Below, in pieces: positions 39,683 to 51,633 of a stretch of DNA of 64,000 nt. The stretch comes from Capitella teleta. Lineage: Eukaryota > Annelida > Polychaeta > Capitellidae. Numbering within the stretch: position 1 is the first letter of the stretch; every line of letters starts with the position of its first letter. The position numbers were made by a program, and so were the translations under genes. The stretch spans positions 208,468 to 272,467 of the forward strand of contig KB292914.1 in the NCBI GenBank assembly GCA_000328365.1, read 5' to 3'. Under the pieces are notes generated by a model. The model was not told where the DNA came from and did not search any database. It saw only the letters and a program-made list of their open reading frames with translations.

Positions 39683-42271
39683 AGTTCGCTGTAAAAATTG
39701 CGTTCTGAGTTGATCGCAAGCACATAGAATGATAAATTAGTCATAATGCAACCACAAATAGCACAAAACAAATGCACTGCTGGCACATTCATAATAACTG
39801 GACAGAAGTTCTGGACTTCATCCACCAAACGGCGAAACCTACATCATTAGTAAACGAGCCATACGGGAGTAGCTGTCTCGGTGTATAATGTTGATTGAAT
39901 GTTAAATAATTAAAGCTGATCATACATTACATGTGTTATGACTCCCTTCTTCAGATTAATTTTTTAAGCAATATTTTTGAACGCAAATTAAGGGCTCAAA
40001 AGGTAGGGTTTAAAGGGATGGGGAACTGAATTTTAAGTGATGTTCTATTGACTCACAGCACCAATTTATACCATTCCGTGCTAAGAACACCCTGCCTGGA
40101 TGCAAGCGTAAGGAAATAATGCATTCCGAATATCGGGGTTAGCATTGCGCCTATGGGAGAATGGCTTCCATTGCGAAGTATAGGAGGCAAACGTCAGCTG
40201 ATGGCTTGGTTTGGCTGATGGCTGATTGGTTCCGTTCCCCTCGTGAAGCTATCGATTTCAGCCAATCAGAGCAGAGCATCTTCGCCATAAAAGGACATCT
40301 TTGTTGTTTACGAAACGAAAGCGCATGCGTGGTGCACTCTGGCTGACCTTTTTACTGTTTCAGGATGAGAAACGTGGTAGGTGTCCTAGAAAATCGCTTG
40401 TTAAAATAAGAAAAATAGCGAAAAATATTTTTTGTTTGCGCCTGACTGGTGGCAAAATGATTATTCTATCTATTTCCGAAAATAAAATAAAAAAATATCC
40501 AGGGGTTTAGTCGCAGGACGCGCTGATATGACGAGGCCCATTCTAAAAGATGGGGAACTCGGTGTTTCATCACAGCGACTGACGTCACGCCTAATTAGCA
40601 TTATATCTCCCGCGAAATCGTTAGCGATGATATTCCTTGTGTGGGCCAGGCATAAGAATCATCTTTGGTGCATCAAATAACGACTCAAAGTCCATTTTCA
40701 ACCAGTTCTCCCTCCCTTTAATAGTTAATATTTGCACCAGTATCAATAAGGGGGTTTTAAAAATAACAGCACCTTCAGCTAAAGTCTCCATAGGCCATGG
40801 CCATGCTAGCATGTACGTTTCATCGCTTCTTCGCGTATCTGTTAACTCCATTAACGAGGGAGGATCTTATTGGTCCATGAGTTAATGTAAACACATCCTC
40901 TTGGAAATGCTGACAGCCTTCTACTTTCAGTAACTTTCAGTAACCACATCTGTGAACTTATCTCAATGGGGGTGGGCGAAACCCCGGTCTGCAGATCATA
41001 ATTAAATGTAGTTCCATGCAGTGCGCAAGCATTGTATAGCTCAATACACAACTAATGTGTCAATTTCATCCACCTTGAGAGATAGTTCGTCATCTCTCCT
41101 TCCGATACGCACCCCGTCATTTCTCATGAAAGGTCAAAGTTCATGTATTAAAATGCGCGTACTAGAAATTGCATCACTGGATCGGATCCTGCAGCACCAA
41201 CACGTGTAACATGCCAGAATGCCTCTCGGAGAATGTTATGAATCAAGATAATCACAAAGGCGCCACTTACGCACATCACACGTACCAGTCTACGAAACCA
41301 TACGAATGCCGCTTCTCGTTCAATTCAATTGCTTTGCAGGCTATGTTTATTGGGATACAAAGTTTTTATACTCGCACCGTACAAGTCATTAAATGGTAAA
41401 AACTCTGGAATCATATGCATGGCATGCGGCCATTCAGTAGTACACGTACTTACTATAGGAAGGAACAATTAGATTATAATTGTACAATAAGTCGCGTATT
41501 AATTTAGTGAACGCAATTACATGTACACAAAACTAGATACTATAACTATATGTTCTCTTGCTATTGTGCAGCTTTATGCCAAGAACAATACCAAAATAAC
41601 AAAGGAAAAATTCATTCGTAATAATAATTACAAATACAAGTCTAACGAGACGGCAGAAAAGTTCTCAGATGTTAAAACCAATTAAAGTGCTTACTGTCGA
41701 CTGCCTTAATAGTTGACAGTATTCCAGGTGTATGGAACACTATATATAGATCACATGCTATGAATTATAGGGGTATAATTTGATTATTCAGCAATATAAC
41801 CCCGATAAGCGTGAATCCGGTTGGCATTGAGGCATGCATTCACAAGTGGCTTCAATTTTATGAGTCCAAACTCCACTTTTGAATTTTACTTTCGATCTGG
41901 ATACTAGAATGTTTCTATACCTCATTCCCAATTTCTCACAGTTCTCGTGCGCAGAGCGGTAGACGCGATTCGTACCTTGCCAAAGTTTATAATAAGGAAA
42001 TCATTACGCACATGATCACAATAATGAATAAACAAACATTGGCGAAATTAAACGAATACGAATTTTTATGTTAGGAACATAAATACAATTCTAAAATATT
42101 ATCTCCTGTTTGCCATTATTTTGTCTAATCATGTAAATATGCTATTAATTGAATACTCGAATACAAGAATACCAATAACATTACAAATTATATCATGTAA
42201 TTAATTGCACGTTGTCTATAAGGCATGCAGTGTATAAATATATAAGAAAACTTTCCGACTTCATTTCAGAC
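39683..42271. other. spacer, upstream region of PHLDB
   Basis: It must contain the PHLDB promoter and first exon(s) if these are close, but I could not identify them. No other gene was seen. The stretch 40160-40330 is somewhat less AT-rich and contains CCAATCAG-type words. Confidence 0.4.
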
Positions 42272-42344
42272 GGCCGCGTGGCCTAATGGATAAGGCGTCT
42301 GACTTCGAATCAGAAGATTGCGAGTTCGAGTCTCGTCGCGGTCG
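42272..42344 (+). tRNA. trnR-UCG: tRNA-Arg (anticodon UCG)
   Basis: It is 73 nt with a full cloverleaf. The acceptor stem GGCCGCG (42272-42278) pairs with CGCGGTC, one G-U pair included. The anticodon loop CTTCGAA lies between TCTGA and TCAGA, with anticodon TCG at 42305-42307. The T loop is TTCGAGT between GCGAG and CTCGT. A-box TGGCCTAATGG and B-box GTTCGAGTC are consensus. It closely resembles animal tRNA-Arg(UCG), has no intron, and CCA is not encoded. It reads CGA codons. Confidence 0.97.
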
Positions 42345-42346
42345 AA

Positions 42347-42356
42347 TTTTTTTTTT
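42347..42356 (+). terminator. RNA polymerase III terminator of tRNA-Arg
   Basis: A run of ten T starts 3 nt after the discriminator base, the standard Pol III stop signal. Confidence 0.9.
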
Positions 42357-43273
42357 CTCCCGTATTCTATAAAAAAATCAATATTATTGACAATTTCTGA
42401 TGTTCTCTTCGTGCAATTCATGTATGGGACCTTTGTTGGTACAATTGCATTGCATATCGATATTTTTATTTTCACCATCATAACGTTATCATTACGCCCT
42501 GAATCAGGTGATCATAACGCAAAAAGAACTTATTGATGTAGCGCAAATATGGATTTGCGCACTAATCGCGTATTATGCAGATGATTGCACGCGGCTCCTT
42601 CACCTGGTTCAACAAAGGAAAAAAAAAGCTCACCTCGCGTACTTTGTCGGGTGCTAACAAGGGATACAGTTACTAGAAATCCTGAATTTTTCATAATCCA
42701 AGGTTACAGAATTAGACAGCCCGCTTCACAGAACACGCCGTTCTGTTTATGTTTATAATCGCATGCAATCACTTCGAAGCGCGTATTTTTTTTTTTTTTG
42801 GGGGGTCATGAGGTCGTTTTTATCGCTGTTATCAATTTCAAGAGTTATTAATTATCAAACTGTAAGTGTGTAAATGTAAATCGACATTTGTTATGAGATT
42901 ATTATTTTATATCACTAAATTCACTATAGGCTTACACATAATGATTATGTGATGATATGAACAAATAATTTTCATGATTATTACTGCATACATGTACATG
43001 TGTATTTCACTTAGCTGACATACACTACAGCTTGACGCCATGGGTCTCGTATACAGACCTCGCCCGATTTATCCGTGCTATATTTCACTACACTCAAGTC
43101 AAATTATAAGTTATATATGTAGGCCAAGCTGACAAATATAAGGCGGGTGTAGAGAAAGACTGAAATTATAAGTTTCTAATTTATAATTTTAAATGAATGC
43201 AACGATAACCGGTTAATCATCAACAGATCTTGCAACTAATCAACCTAAAAACAACTTATGACATTTCCAGCAC

Positions 43274-43521
<248 letters not shown>

Positions 43522-45860
43522 ACGGTGACGTATCAGCAGCGTACCTCTGTGTACCTCTGTGAATGAATCGTGCGATGCAGAGGCAGAGGGGGCGAAGGGT
43601 GTGCTTCGTTCTCCACCAGGAGGGGTTCCTCACTCCCAGTCCTCTGCTTCGACCACCCTCCCGGACCCCCGCACCCCACCGGCACACACGACAGCGAGGA
43701 GACGCACTTGGTCGGGTGATGGCTGGCCGGGTGATGGGGTCGATGCTGTACTTGGCTCATCCTCACGAACCTCCTTCCCGCCGACGAATAATCTGAGGAT
43801 AAAACACAGCGAGGTCACAAAAACACCAAGAGCCATTAATTCAGGATTAATCACTTTTTTTTTTCTCTGTCATGTATTACAGCACCTATTTTCTGAGTGA
43901 TTAATGGGTGTAATAGTGTTACGAAATATCGCTCGGCATTTATGTCTCAGAGCTTGTCCTCAGAAATTTTTTCTCCCTTCTCGGTTTGCGCGTATAATTT
44001 GTGGTATTTCCTTAACACGTGCATAACTCAGTGATGTGCGGGAAATATTTCTTGGTAAACTTACCTACAAAATATATTCCTGTTACCAGTGAGAGTATAA
44101 TTTAAATACACTGAAATCCGTATAATGTTGAGGCTATAATCTCAAGTGGAAGTTAATCCTGCGACATTCCGGCTATTTCCCTCTGTTATACTTGCAGCCT
44201 CATACGAGATGCTGGAGTTACAAGTCGAGTACTGCATCTAAATGCTATTTACCACAATCCCACACACGCCCTTTTAACCGAAATCTCAAAAACTTTATCA
44301 GTGTACAAAATGCAAACAAAGCACTATACCCGATAATCTCCTATAGATAATAGCATTGAATATGTTATGAATGTTGAAATGATAAATCCCGAAGGACAAA
44401 TTACAGTCATATGTTGAAGACAGACCTTGTGATGCCATGCTGTGACAATTCAAATCAAATGTTGCGATTGTATGCGACACAGTATGTACTCCAAATGCTC
44501 TAGTACTCCTCTAGTACTCATCACTACACGCTGCTGAACTGAAATAACGACGACAGGAAATAGGGAGGGATATATAAAAAGCACTTTTTTTTTGTTCTGA
44601 AGGAATGCAAAATCTCCTCCGGGCTAAGATTCCTTGAGCTACTCGCAGTGAGTGGTGTCGCGGTGAACTATACCATCAGTGCCACTAGGACATGCTTCAC
44701 GATCTTACTGATACTGTGGGTCTGCAGATAACACCCAAATACCTTATTCTCCCCCTCCTCCTGTATGATCCCATATACCAAAATACTTGTCCCTCTGGCT
44801 CCTCCTGTATGCAGGATCATACTCATACCTTCTAGTTCTTCGGATTGCGGGCACTCTAATCCTTGATAGCAATCACTTCACCATCCATCACCTGAGCCGT
44901 GATCGCCTAACTGCCCCCTGCTGACCTTGACATCTGTCAAGGTGAAATACGGACTGACCACCTGAAGAGAAGCTATCAGGTGTTGGACTAAGCATTCTAA
45001 TCTTTGGCGTTAATCGAGAACACGTGGTGCCAATTTTTAAGAAGATTCAGATTACGCGGAATAATTCAACCGTTTCCGCCGATTGCAGCGTATTTATTCT
45101 TATGTACGGGTAATTACTAATTATCAATGGTCAATGCACTCTTGATCATTGCTATATGAGCAGAGCAGAGAAGAGATGATCGAAGTGATGCAAACTGATA
45201 GATTGTCTTGCATGAATTACTAAGTACATAGTAATTATACCAGCACGCACGACTGTATGACTGGGGGGAAGGTGGAGGGTGAGATGTAGTCACCCAGTGA
45301 GACATTTTCTAACTGACAAGATCTCAGATATCCTATGTGCACAGGTCGAGACAATTATGAACTTCACTATCCATTGATTAAAGCAGCATTAAGATAAAAG
45401 TGCAACCGACAAAGAAGCTACAGAAAGCGGTAGACGTAATGCACATAAGCAGTGTGATTGGATTTGGTTGCAGCAAATCAACAAATGATCTCGTCGGGGC
45501 TCGCTTGTAGGTCCAGGTTGTCTCCAGATAACTGTTTACGGGGAAAACCTGAAGCAACACAGAACTAAAAGCAGATCGTACGCGTGTTCGCGGGTGGTCG
45601 AGGCAGACACCTCAATGACCACATTACCCACAATTGATCCAGAATTAACCACTTCTGACGCGACGCTTTTGACCGGCATCACCTCATGTACTTTGAATCG
45701 TGCTTGGTTAATTGGATGGATGCGTTAATTGCAAGTACATGCTTTAACATAAAGCCGATGAAAACAACTTCAAAGCACGATGTCCCCATTAAAAATTTCC
45801 ATTGAATTATCAAGTTACCATTCGCTTCGTGTGTAGTGAGTGGTTGATGTTGAGGGAAAG

Positions 45861-45986
45861 CATAATGCTCACAAATCCGAATTCACAACGGTTATGGTTA
45901 GGGTTGGAGTTAGAGACTTGGGGTTGCGGTTATGGTCAGAACTTATATGCTTTTCCATTATGAGCATTCGGCCTATCGACCCCATC
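45861..45986. repeat. interspersed short repeat with inverted ends, copy A
   Basis: It begins ATGCTCACAAATCCGAATTC and ends AGCATTCGGCCTATCGACC. It is homologous, in reverse orientation, to 61801-61938. The two ends are related inverted repeats. The GGTTAGGGTTGG-like middle is shared. The short size and inverted ends suggest a MITE; target duplications are not clear. Confidence 0.6.
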
Positions 45987-48471
45987 GCGACTCGAACACG
46001 CATAGAGCAATGCACATGTTCACGCATCATTTTCACACAACCATAAGAGTGGGTATATATTTCACACCAATTTCCCCTAAGGGTGCTCTCCTTAATTATA
46101 TGCGTCTATACATGCAATGAAGCGATCACATATATCACGTTCTCAAAAAGAACAGTTTCAAATAGAGTTCAATAGAGTTCTGAAACAACGGGAGTACATT
46201 GTACTAGTGTAATTATAGTTACTAATTGAACAGTTTCGTCCGCAATAACTACAAACTTACGCATCGAAAGTATAAGTAGCCAGTGAAATCAAACTTATAT
46301 CCCATCCACAGCGGATCCCGAATGGCTATGCAAACAGGTGGCATCAGAGCTTGGGAGTCTGGAGAATTTGAACTTTTTCTCACAAAATATTTGTCAGCTT
46401 TATGTCTATAGTTTAGTGTCTCAAAGTCTGTGACTGCCGTCTCGGATGCTATCATGATCGAAGACTCGTTTCCACTTCATTGTCGGGTCGTGGAAAGCAG
46501 TAGAAGTTATGGGAGTGGTTTATCATTCGATAGATCAGTGAGATGAGAGTGAGGAAGGATTTGATGGATGTCAGGGAACTGATAAGGAATTCAACCGCGG
46601 GATGTATCTCAAAAAGAACTGCGAAGTGAGGGGAAGTGATAACACAGGGAGGATGTGATGTTTATTGTGAGAGGTATACAGTGTAATTGTATATCTAGCT
46701 TATGCTGTAATATGTGGTACTATTGATGATGATGATGATGATGACGACGATTAAGTTCAGAATAACGGCAAGGATTTGGCAATCGTAGAATAATAACAAA
46801 AGGAGGAATTGAAACTGACTGCGGAGAGAAGGGAAAATTGGTGGATACACTTACGAATAGGATCCACGCGAGAATTAAACAAACTGGGATGACAAGGTAT
46901 GTTGGGGGTAATAAAGTATGACATGGAGGTGAAATATTGGTGTAGATTATATGTTCACAGGGGAGAGCTCAATAAAGAAAAAAAAAAGAAAAGAAAAAAG
47001 AAGAGAAGAAGTAACATATTATGCTAATACATGATTGAGCGAGAAAGAGGAATGCAGCGGGGCAATGATATCTGCAGATCCATACCTTTCTTAATATTTG
47101 GTTATATCCAGAATGCCGCATCCTCCGCTTCTTATTCCAGCTGCGCGAGTGGCTAAGATCAGAAGAGCAGCGCAAGATTCATGCTTGGATAACGAAACAC
47201 AAACATCGTTTGCCAATTACCAGAAGGTGCGAATGTCCGACGGTCTCAGAGCACAAAGCAGCAGAAATCGTGGGTGAATGGAAATAAGAAAGCTGGAACG
47301 CAGCCAGTTGCACTCGATCAGTGCATAGTTACTGGATACCCTTCCTGGCTGCCTTGGCATGCATGCTTCACTTACAGCGCATTGTATACATATGCGTGAA
47401 CGCATTTGGCATTGGTGTATAGTACCAAGTAGTGTACGGTGTTCAGGTGTCAATGGGTATTTAGTATTCACTGAGGGCAATTTCACAAAGAGGGGTTAGT
47501 ATATTATATCAGACGATATTCAGCTTTGAACGATGGTGAATTTAGGATCTTGTTCTAGATATCCACTTTTGATGATATGCAACCATGGCATCAGAATTTC
47601 GAAACATTTGTTCGGGTACTCACTGCTAAGACAAATCGAATTTGCAGAGAGGAAGCGGGGCTGTTGTACAACTCGTTCGACCACGCGGCATGGCTGAGGA
47701 TATCCGTGTTTATTTATCCTTGTTTACAGGCAGCCGTGATCTTTCTCTCGTCCTGCCTGACCTGCGCTGACTGCTGTGTTGCTAATTCTCTTTTAACTCT
47801 TTTTTCGCTGCCTTGGTCAGGACCCAGACTGTCTCTTGTTCTTGCTACTAAGTTGCTGTATCATCTTTCATCAGTCATCAAGACAGAGAAAAACAAACTT
47901 GGGAACTGGGCGCCATTTTAGGTCCAGAATTCGGTGTCATTTCTCGTATTTCACATGGGTGAATGCTGCAATTTATCTACATTTACATGCAATATAGCCA
48001 CGCCCATTGACCATAGATGACGCCAAAGACATTTATCTGCAATCCATAAGTATTTGCCTATGCTAAATACGAGAAAAGTCTCCTGTCAGTATACATGTAT
48101 AACCAAAATAGCGCCAAATCCACAGTTTGCGCTACTCTGATGATAAAGGATGCAATACACATGTTATGTATTCTGCGATACACTGTACGTGCATGCCATA
48201 GGCATAGCTTAGTCGGACAATAGATTGCAAATGACTAAGAGTTAATGTTTGTACACAGAATAATGTTCTGCTCGTGAGTTCTTCAGCTATTGTAATCATT
48301 GACCGACTAGAAGGTTTTTTTTCTTCTTGTGAACAAGGTGCGCGTCTGCTTTCAATTCACGATTCTCACGCAATCGCGCAATTGCAGAGATGCGATGCGT
48401 TATGATGACGATCGTCTTGAGTCTCAACACTCAGGTTGATGAGAAATTGACGTTATCCGTGTTACAATTTC

Positions 48472-48590
48472 TACGGAGCCCCTTTGACGACATGCTAGAA
48501 AATAAAAAAATATCGCGTTCCGACATGATATTATCATGTCGGAACGTGATATATTTTTATTTTCTGCCATGTCGTCAAAGGGGCTCCGTA
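48472..48590. mobile_element. 119-bp snapback (fold-back) element
   Basis: A near-perfect palindrome: 59-bp arms around a single central base at 48531, with 4 mismatches. The outer end reads TACGGAGCCCCTTTGACGAC on both strands. It is flanked by an exact 7-bp direct repeat CAATTTC (48465-48471 and 48591-48597), so it appears to have inserted as a unit. It has no coding capacity and no resemblance to the other elements in the window. Confidence 0.85.
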
Positions 48591-48980
48591 CAATTTCAGA
48601 TTGTGCTCACAAAGACATTATGTTCTGTGCACGAAGAATCATCTGGATTCCGGGGCAGCGAGGCTGGAATCATCTTAGACGTTATGACTCAGCTCTTGGA
48701 TATGTCCAGGCTTCAGCTCACAAGGATGGCATGTTCAGTTCCGCTATGATTTCCAGAGCTGCAACCTGACGTTTCAGCTTGCCCAGTGTCCGTCTTCCCT
48801 TTTTTGTTTCGTTTCGTGGCTGCCATTCAATTCAGTGTTAACCGAGCAATATCCTTTGCGTAAAGATTGAAAACTAAATTCCTTGTTGCGTTAAATTGTA
48901 AGTTAAACGCAGTGCGTGTTTTCAAACTCGTGTCATCATAGAAAAGAGTTTCCTCTGTGATGTACCTTATATAATTTAAA

Positions 48981-49417
48981 CTTAGGTGCAAAAGAAACGC
49001 AACTCCTTGGTTATGTCAATTCCGGGCTTGCATTGCAAAGACACGAATTTTCGTGTGTACTAAGTTAAACCTCTACATATTCCTGAAATTTCAAAGAAGA
49101 CAAATGAAATTAACCAGGTTTAATTGATGAACAATACACAAGGGGTCAAAATAAAAATGATCGATTTTCATGTTCAGATATTACCAGTCCTGTGACTCAT
49201 TCGTTGAGACTCTAAACCCTGTCCTGTGGGATGTTGTTATAGCCTTGAATCAGCCCCCTGCTACTGTGGAGAGACGATACCATTTGTTTTCTTAAGAATT
49301 GCAAGAATATGTGAGCAAGTGGTTTAATTTAGTACACACAAAAATTCGAGTCTATGCAATGCACACCCGAATATGGTCTTGGCATAACCAGAGGAGTTGC
49401 TTTTTTTTGCACCTAAG
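48981..49417. mobile_element. 437-bp inverted-repeat element, mariner-like termini
   Basis: The left end CTTAGGTGCAAAAGAAACGC, continuing CAACTCCTTGGTTATG, is matched by the right end read inward (CTTAGGTGCAAAAAAAAGC, then CAACTCCTCTGGTTATG), about 35 bp at roughly 85-90% identity. TA follows the right end; the left flank is AA, so a TA duplication may have decayed. The interior is non-coding. TAGGTGCAAAA-type ends resemble some Tc1/mariner families; that assignment is tentative. Confidence 0.65.
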
Positions 49418-49660
49418 TATATATAATATTATATGTATTCGGCTGAAGTTCGCCAAAATTAAATCTTGTGACTATTTTATCCCAATACAACAGCATCATC
49501 CACGTAACGGAGATGGGGATACTTTTCATATCTCTTAAGTTAACTAACGAATTCATCGTTAACATGTTGACTTGGTCAATATTATGACGTATTTTTCAAC
49601 TCGATAACTCTTATTTCAAATTTTGTACACATGTATTGGTAGTTTTTAAGTCTGCTATGA

Positions 49661-49696
<36 letters not shown>

Positions 49697-50859
49697 ATAA
49701 TAATAAAAAAATAAAATAAAAAGAAGATACACGTATGTTAGTTCAAAGCGCCCCGACTAAAAGGAGATGAAAATTGTTCAATTCTGGTTTTTAATTAAGT
49801 TATATCAGCCATTCACAAGTCACACACAGGTCACAAGACCTTTTTTCTTCCTCTTCGGATTTACATGTAAGCTTGAACAAACTTACTCAGTTCAAAAAGA
49901 TTCTTAGTTTTATGGTCTCAGATGTCATAATATTGACCCAGGCTGTTAGTTAAGATTTGTAATTGTACAGGGTGTCCAACCTTTTCAAGGATCACAAAAA
50001 AAGCGCGCGGAACGTTCAAAAAACAAGGGCAGCATTGAATAAAGGGATTGAATAAAGATCGTCCACAAATGAGCCATTAGGACATCGATTGGAGTACATG
50101 TACTAGTTAGTACCTATGAATCTTTGGGGCAAATTTGTGCATCATGTGCACATAAAATTTGCTGATTACTATATTGTTTTGATTTTAAGACTTATAACAT
50201 TATCAACAACATATGCACTAGTGAGTCTTTAAGCACAAGAACAGATGACATTATAAATGCAACTGATTTCTCTATGCCATAAACTAAATATAGATAAAAA
50301 ATATTGATCAACAGAGATTCTGATGAGTGAAGAGTCAATTAAAACCAAATAGCAGCAAACAGATAAAAGTTTAAAATGAATGCTCACACTTCTTCTTGTC
50401 GCTAATCCCGCGAAATCAAAACTACTACTAGTAGTGGCTAAAACCGGAAAGACATGCTGTGGGCTAATCAGGTCATCTCAAACACGATTGGCTGATTAAG
50501 GCAGTAATTAAGATGTGTTTAGAAAAGCTCAAATTTAGGCCAATGAGAGCGGCGCCTCAGAATACAATTAAAAAATACTGAAATTGGATTCAATTATTAA
50601 TTTTGCTGCTGAAACAAAGCGCACGGACGATAATTCAATCAAGGAGATGAACGCTCTCGTGACTAATATCACTTCGCAATGCCTAGAAAGTCCACCGCTA
50701 TTTATATAGAATATTAAAACCGATAATTCAGCTTGTTTGTTTGCTCTTACAAAGGTTTATCAAACGAGATTGAAAATATGACAACGAGATAAGAATTCGG
50801 GCGTTTTTAAAGACATGTTATTCGTCTCGTATAATAAAACACAACTCGTCGACTGCAGC

Positions 50860-50903
50860 AAAATCGAGGCGTCATTTCTATAGACTTTAGAGGCGTCCTA
50901 TTG

Positions 50904-50935
<32 letters not shown>

Positions 50936-50965
50936 AGGCGTCCTAAAACTGAGATGAGGCGTCCC
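50860..50965. repeat. GAGGCGTC short repeat cluster with poly-A
   Basis: The octamer GAGGCGTC occurs four times within about 105 bp, three times extended by CC and twice as GAGGCGTCCTA, with a 28-nt poly-A run between the second and third copies. It may be a short degenerate tandem array or a duplicated retroposon tail. Confidence 0.6.
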
Positions 50966-51554
50966 CATGACGCATGGACGCGTGACTAGCTAACAGCCTG
51001 TATTGACCGTTTGCTACGTAATAACGTGTCTCACAGAGATCAGTCGCTCAGTGGTTATACGTTAGAAACAAGCGATGACAGTTAAAAACTATAACCACAG
51101 AAGCCGAAAGAGGTTAAACTCATTATCATAATTTTCATTTCGCACCTGACTTTATTCTCCCATGCATAGATACTTTTATGACGGCGACATAAAAAGTTGT
51201 TCACGAGAGCATCGCGGGCCACGTCCCTTTGATGTAGAGCATTGTGCGCAGTGACTCTACTTGTCATAACTTGTTAAATCCCTCGAGCGCGGCGAAAAAG
51301 AAGAAAATCCGATTGCTACAAAAGTTGACAAGATTGTGGGTTGTTTTTTTCGTACCTGGATGCCGCTCGGTGTCGTGAATTAGGGTCATGTCAATATTTA
51401 AGCACGGGCATGCCACTTCTGCTAGGGAAGGCGAGCCGTGCATTCATCCTTCGTTTACCTCTTCCTCATAGCTGCTTTGCTGCTGCAAGCGCGAACGCAA
51501 CACTAAGGATAAAAACTGTTGGAAGAGGTTCGTTGATCAACACACCCCGTAAAC

Positions 51555-51633
51555 ATGCTGCTGCGAGGATCTCCTGCTCTGATCGAGCTAGCGTGTGTGG
51601 TGGGAATCTGGTGCCTCCTGGGGCAGCAAGTGG
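51555..51633 (+). CDS. possible first exon encoding a signal peptide (orphan)
   Basis: ATG at 51555 opens a frame MLLRGSPALIELACVVGIWC followed by LLGQQV, then a consensus donor GTGAGT. A positively charged start and a hydrophobic core of about 15 residues followed by small or polar residues fit a secretory signal. I could not find the following exons on the plus strand before the arrestin gene. It is therefore a candidate only, and a chance frame is possible. Confidence 0.35.

Noticed and set aside
45890-45930. TTAGGG words as interstitial telomere repeats
   Set aside because: They are single irregular copies within a small interspersed repeat, not a tandem telomeric array.
48390-48749. 119-codon plus-strand frame
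   Set aside because: It runs straight through the snapback palindrome and its flanking duplication, so the frame is accidental.
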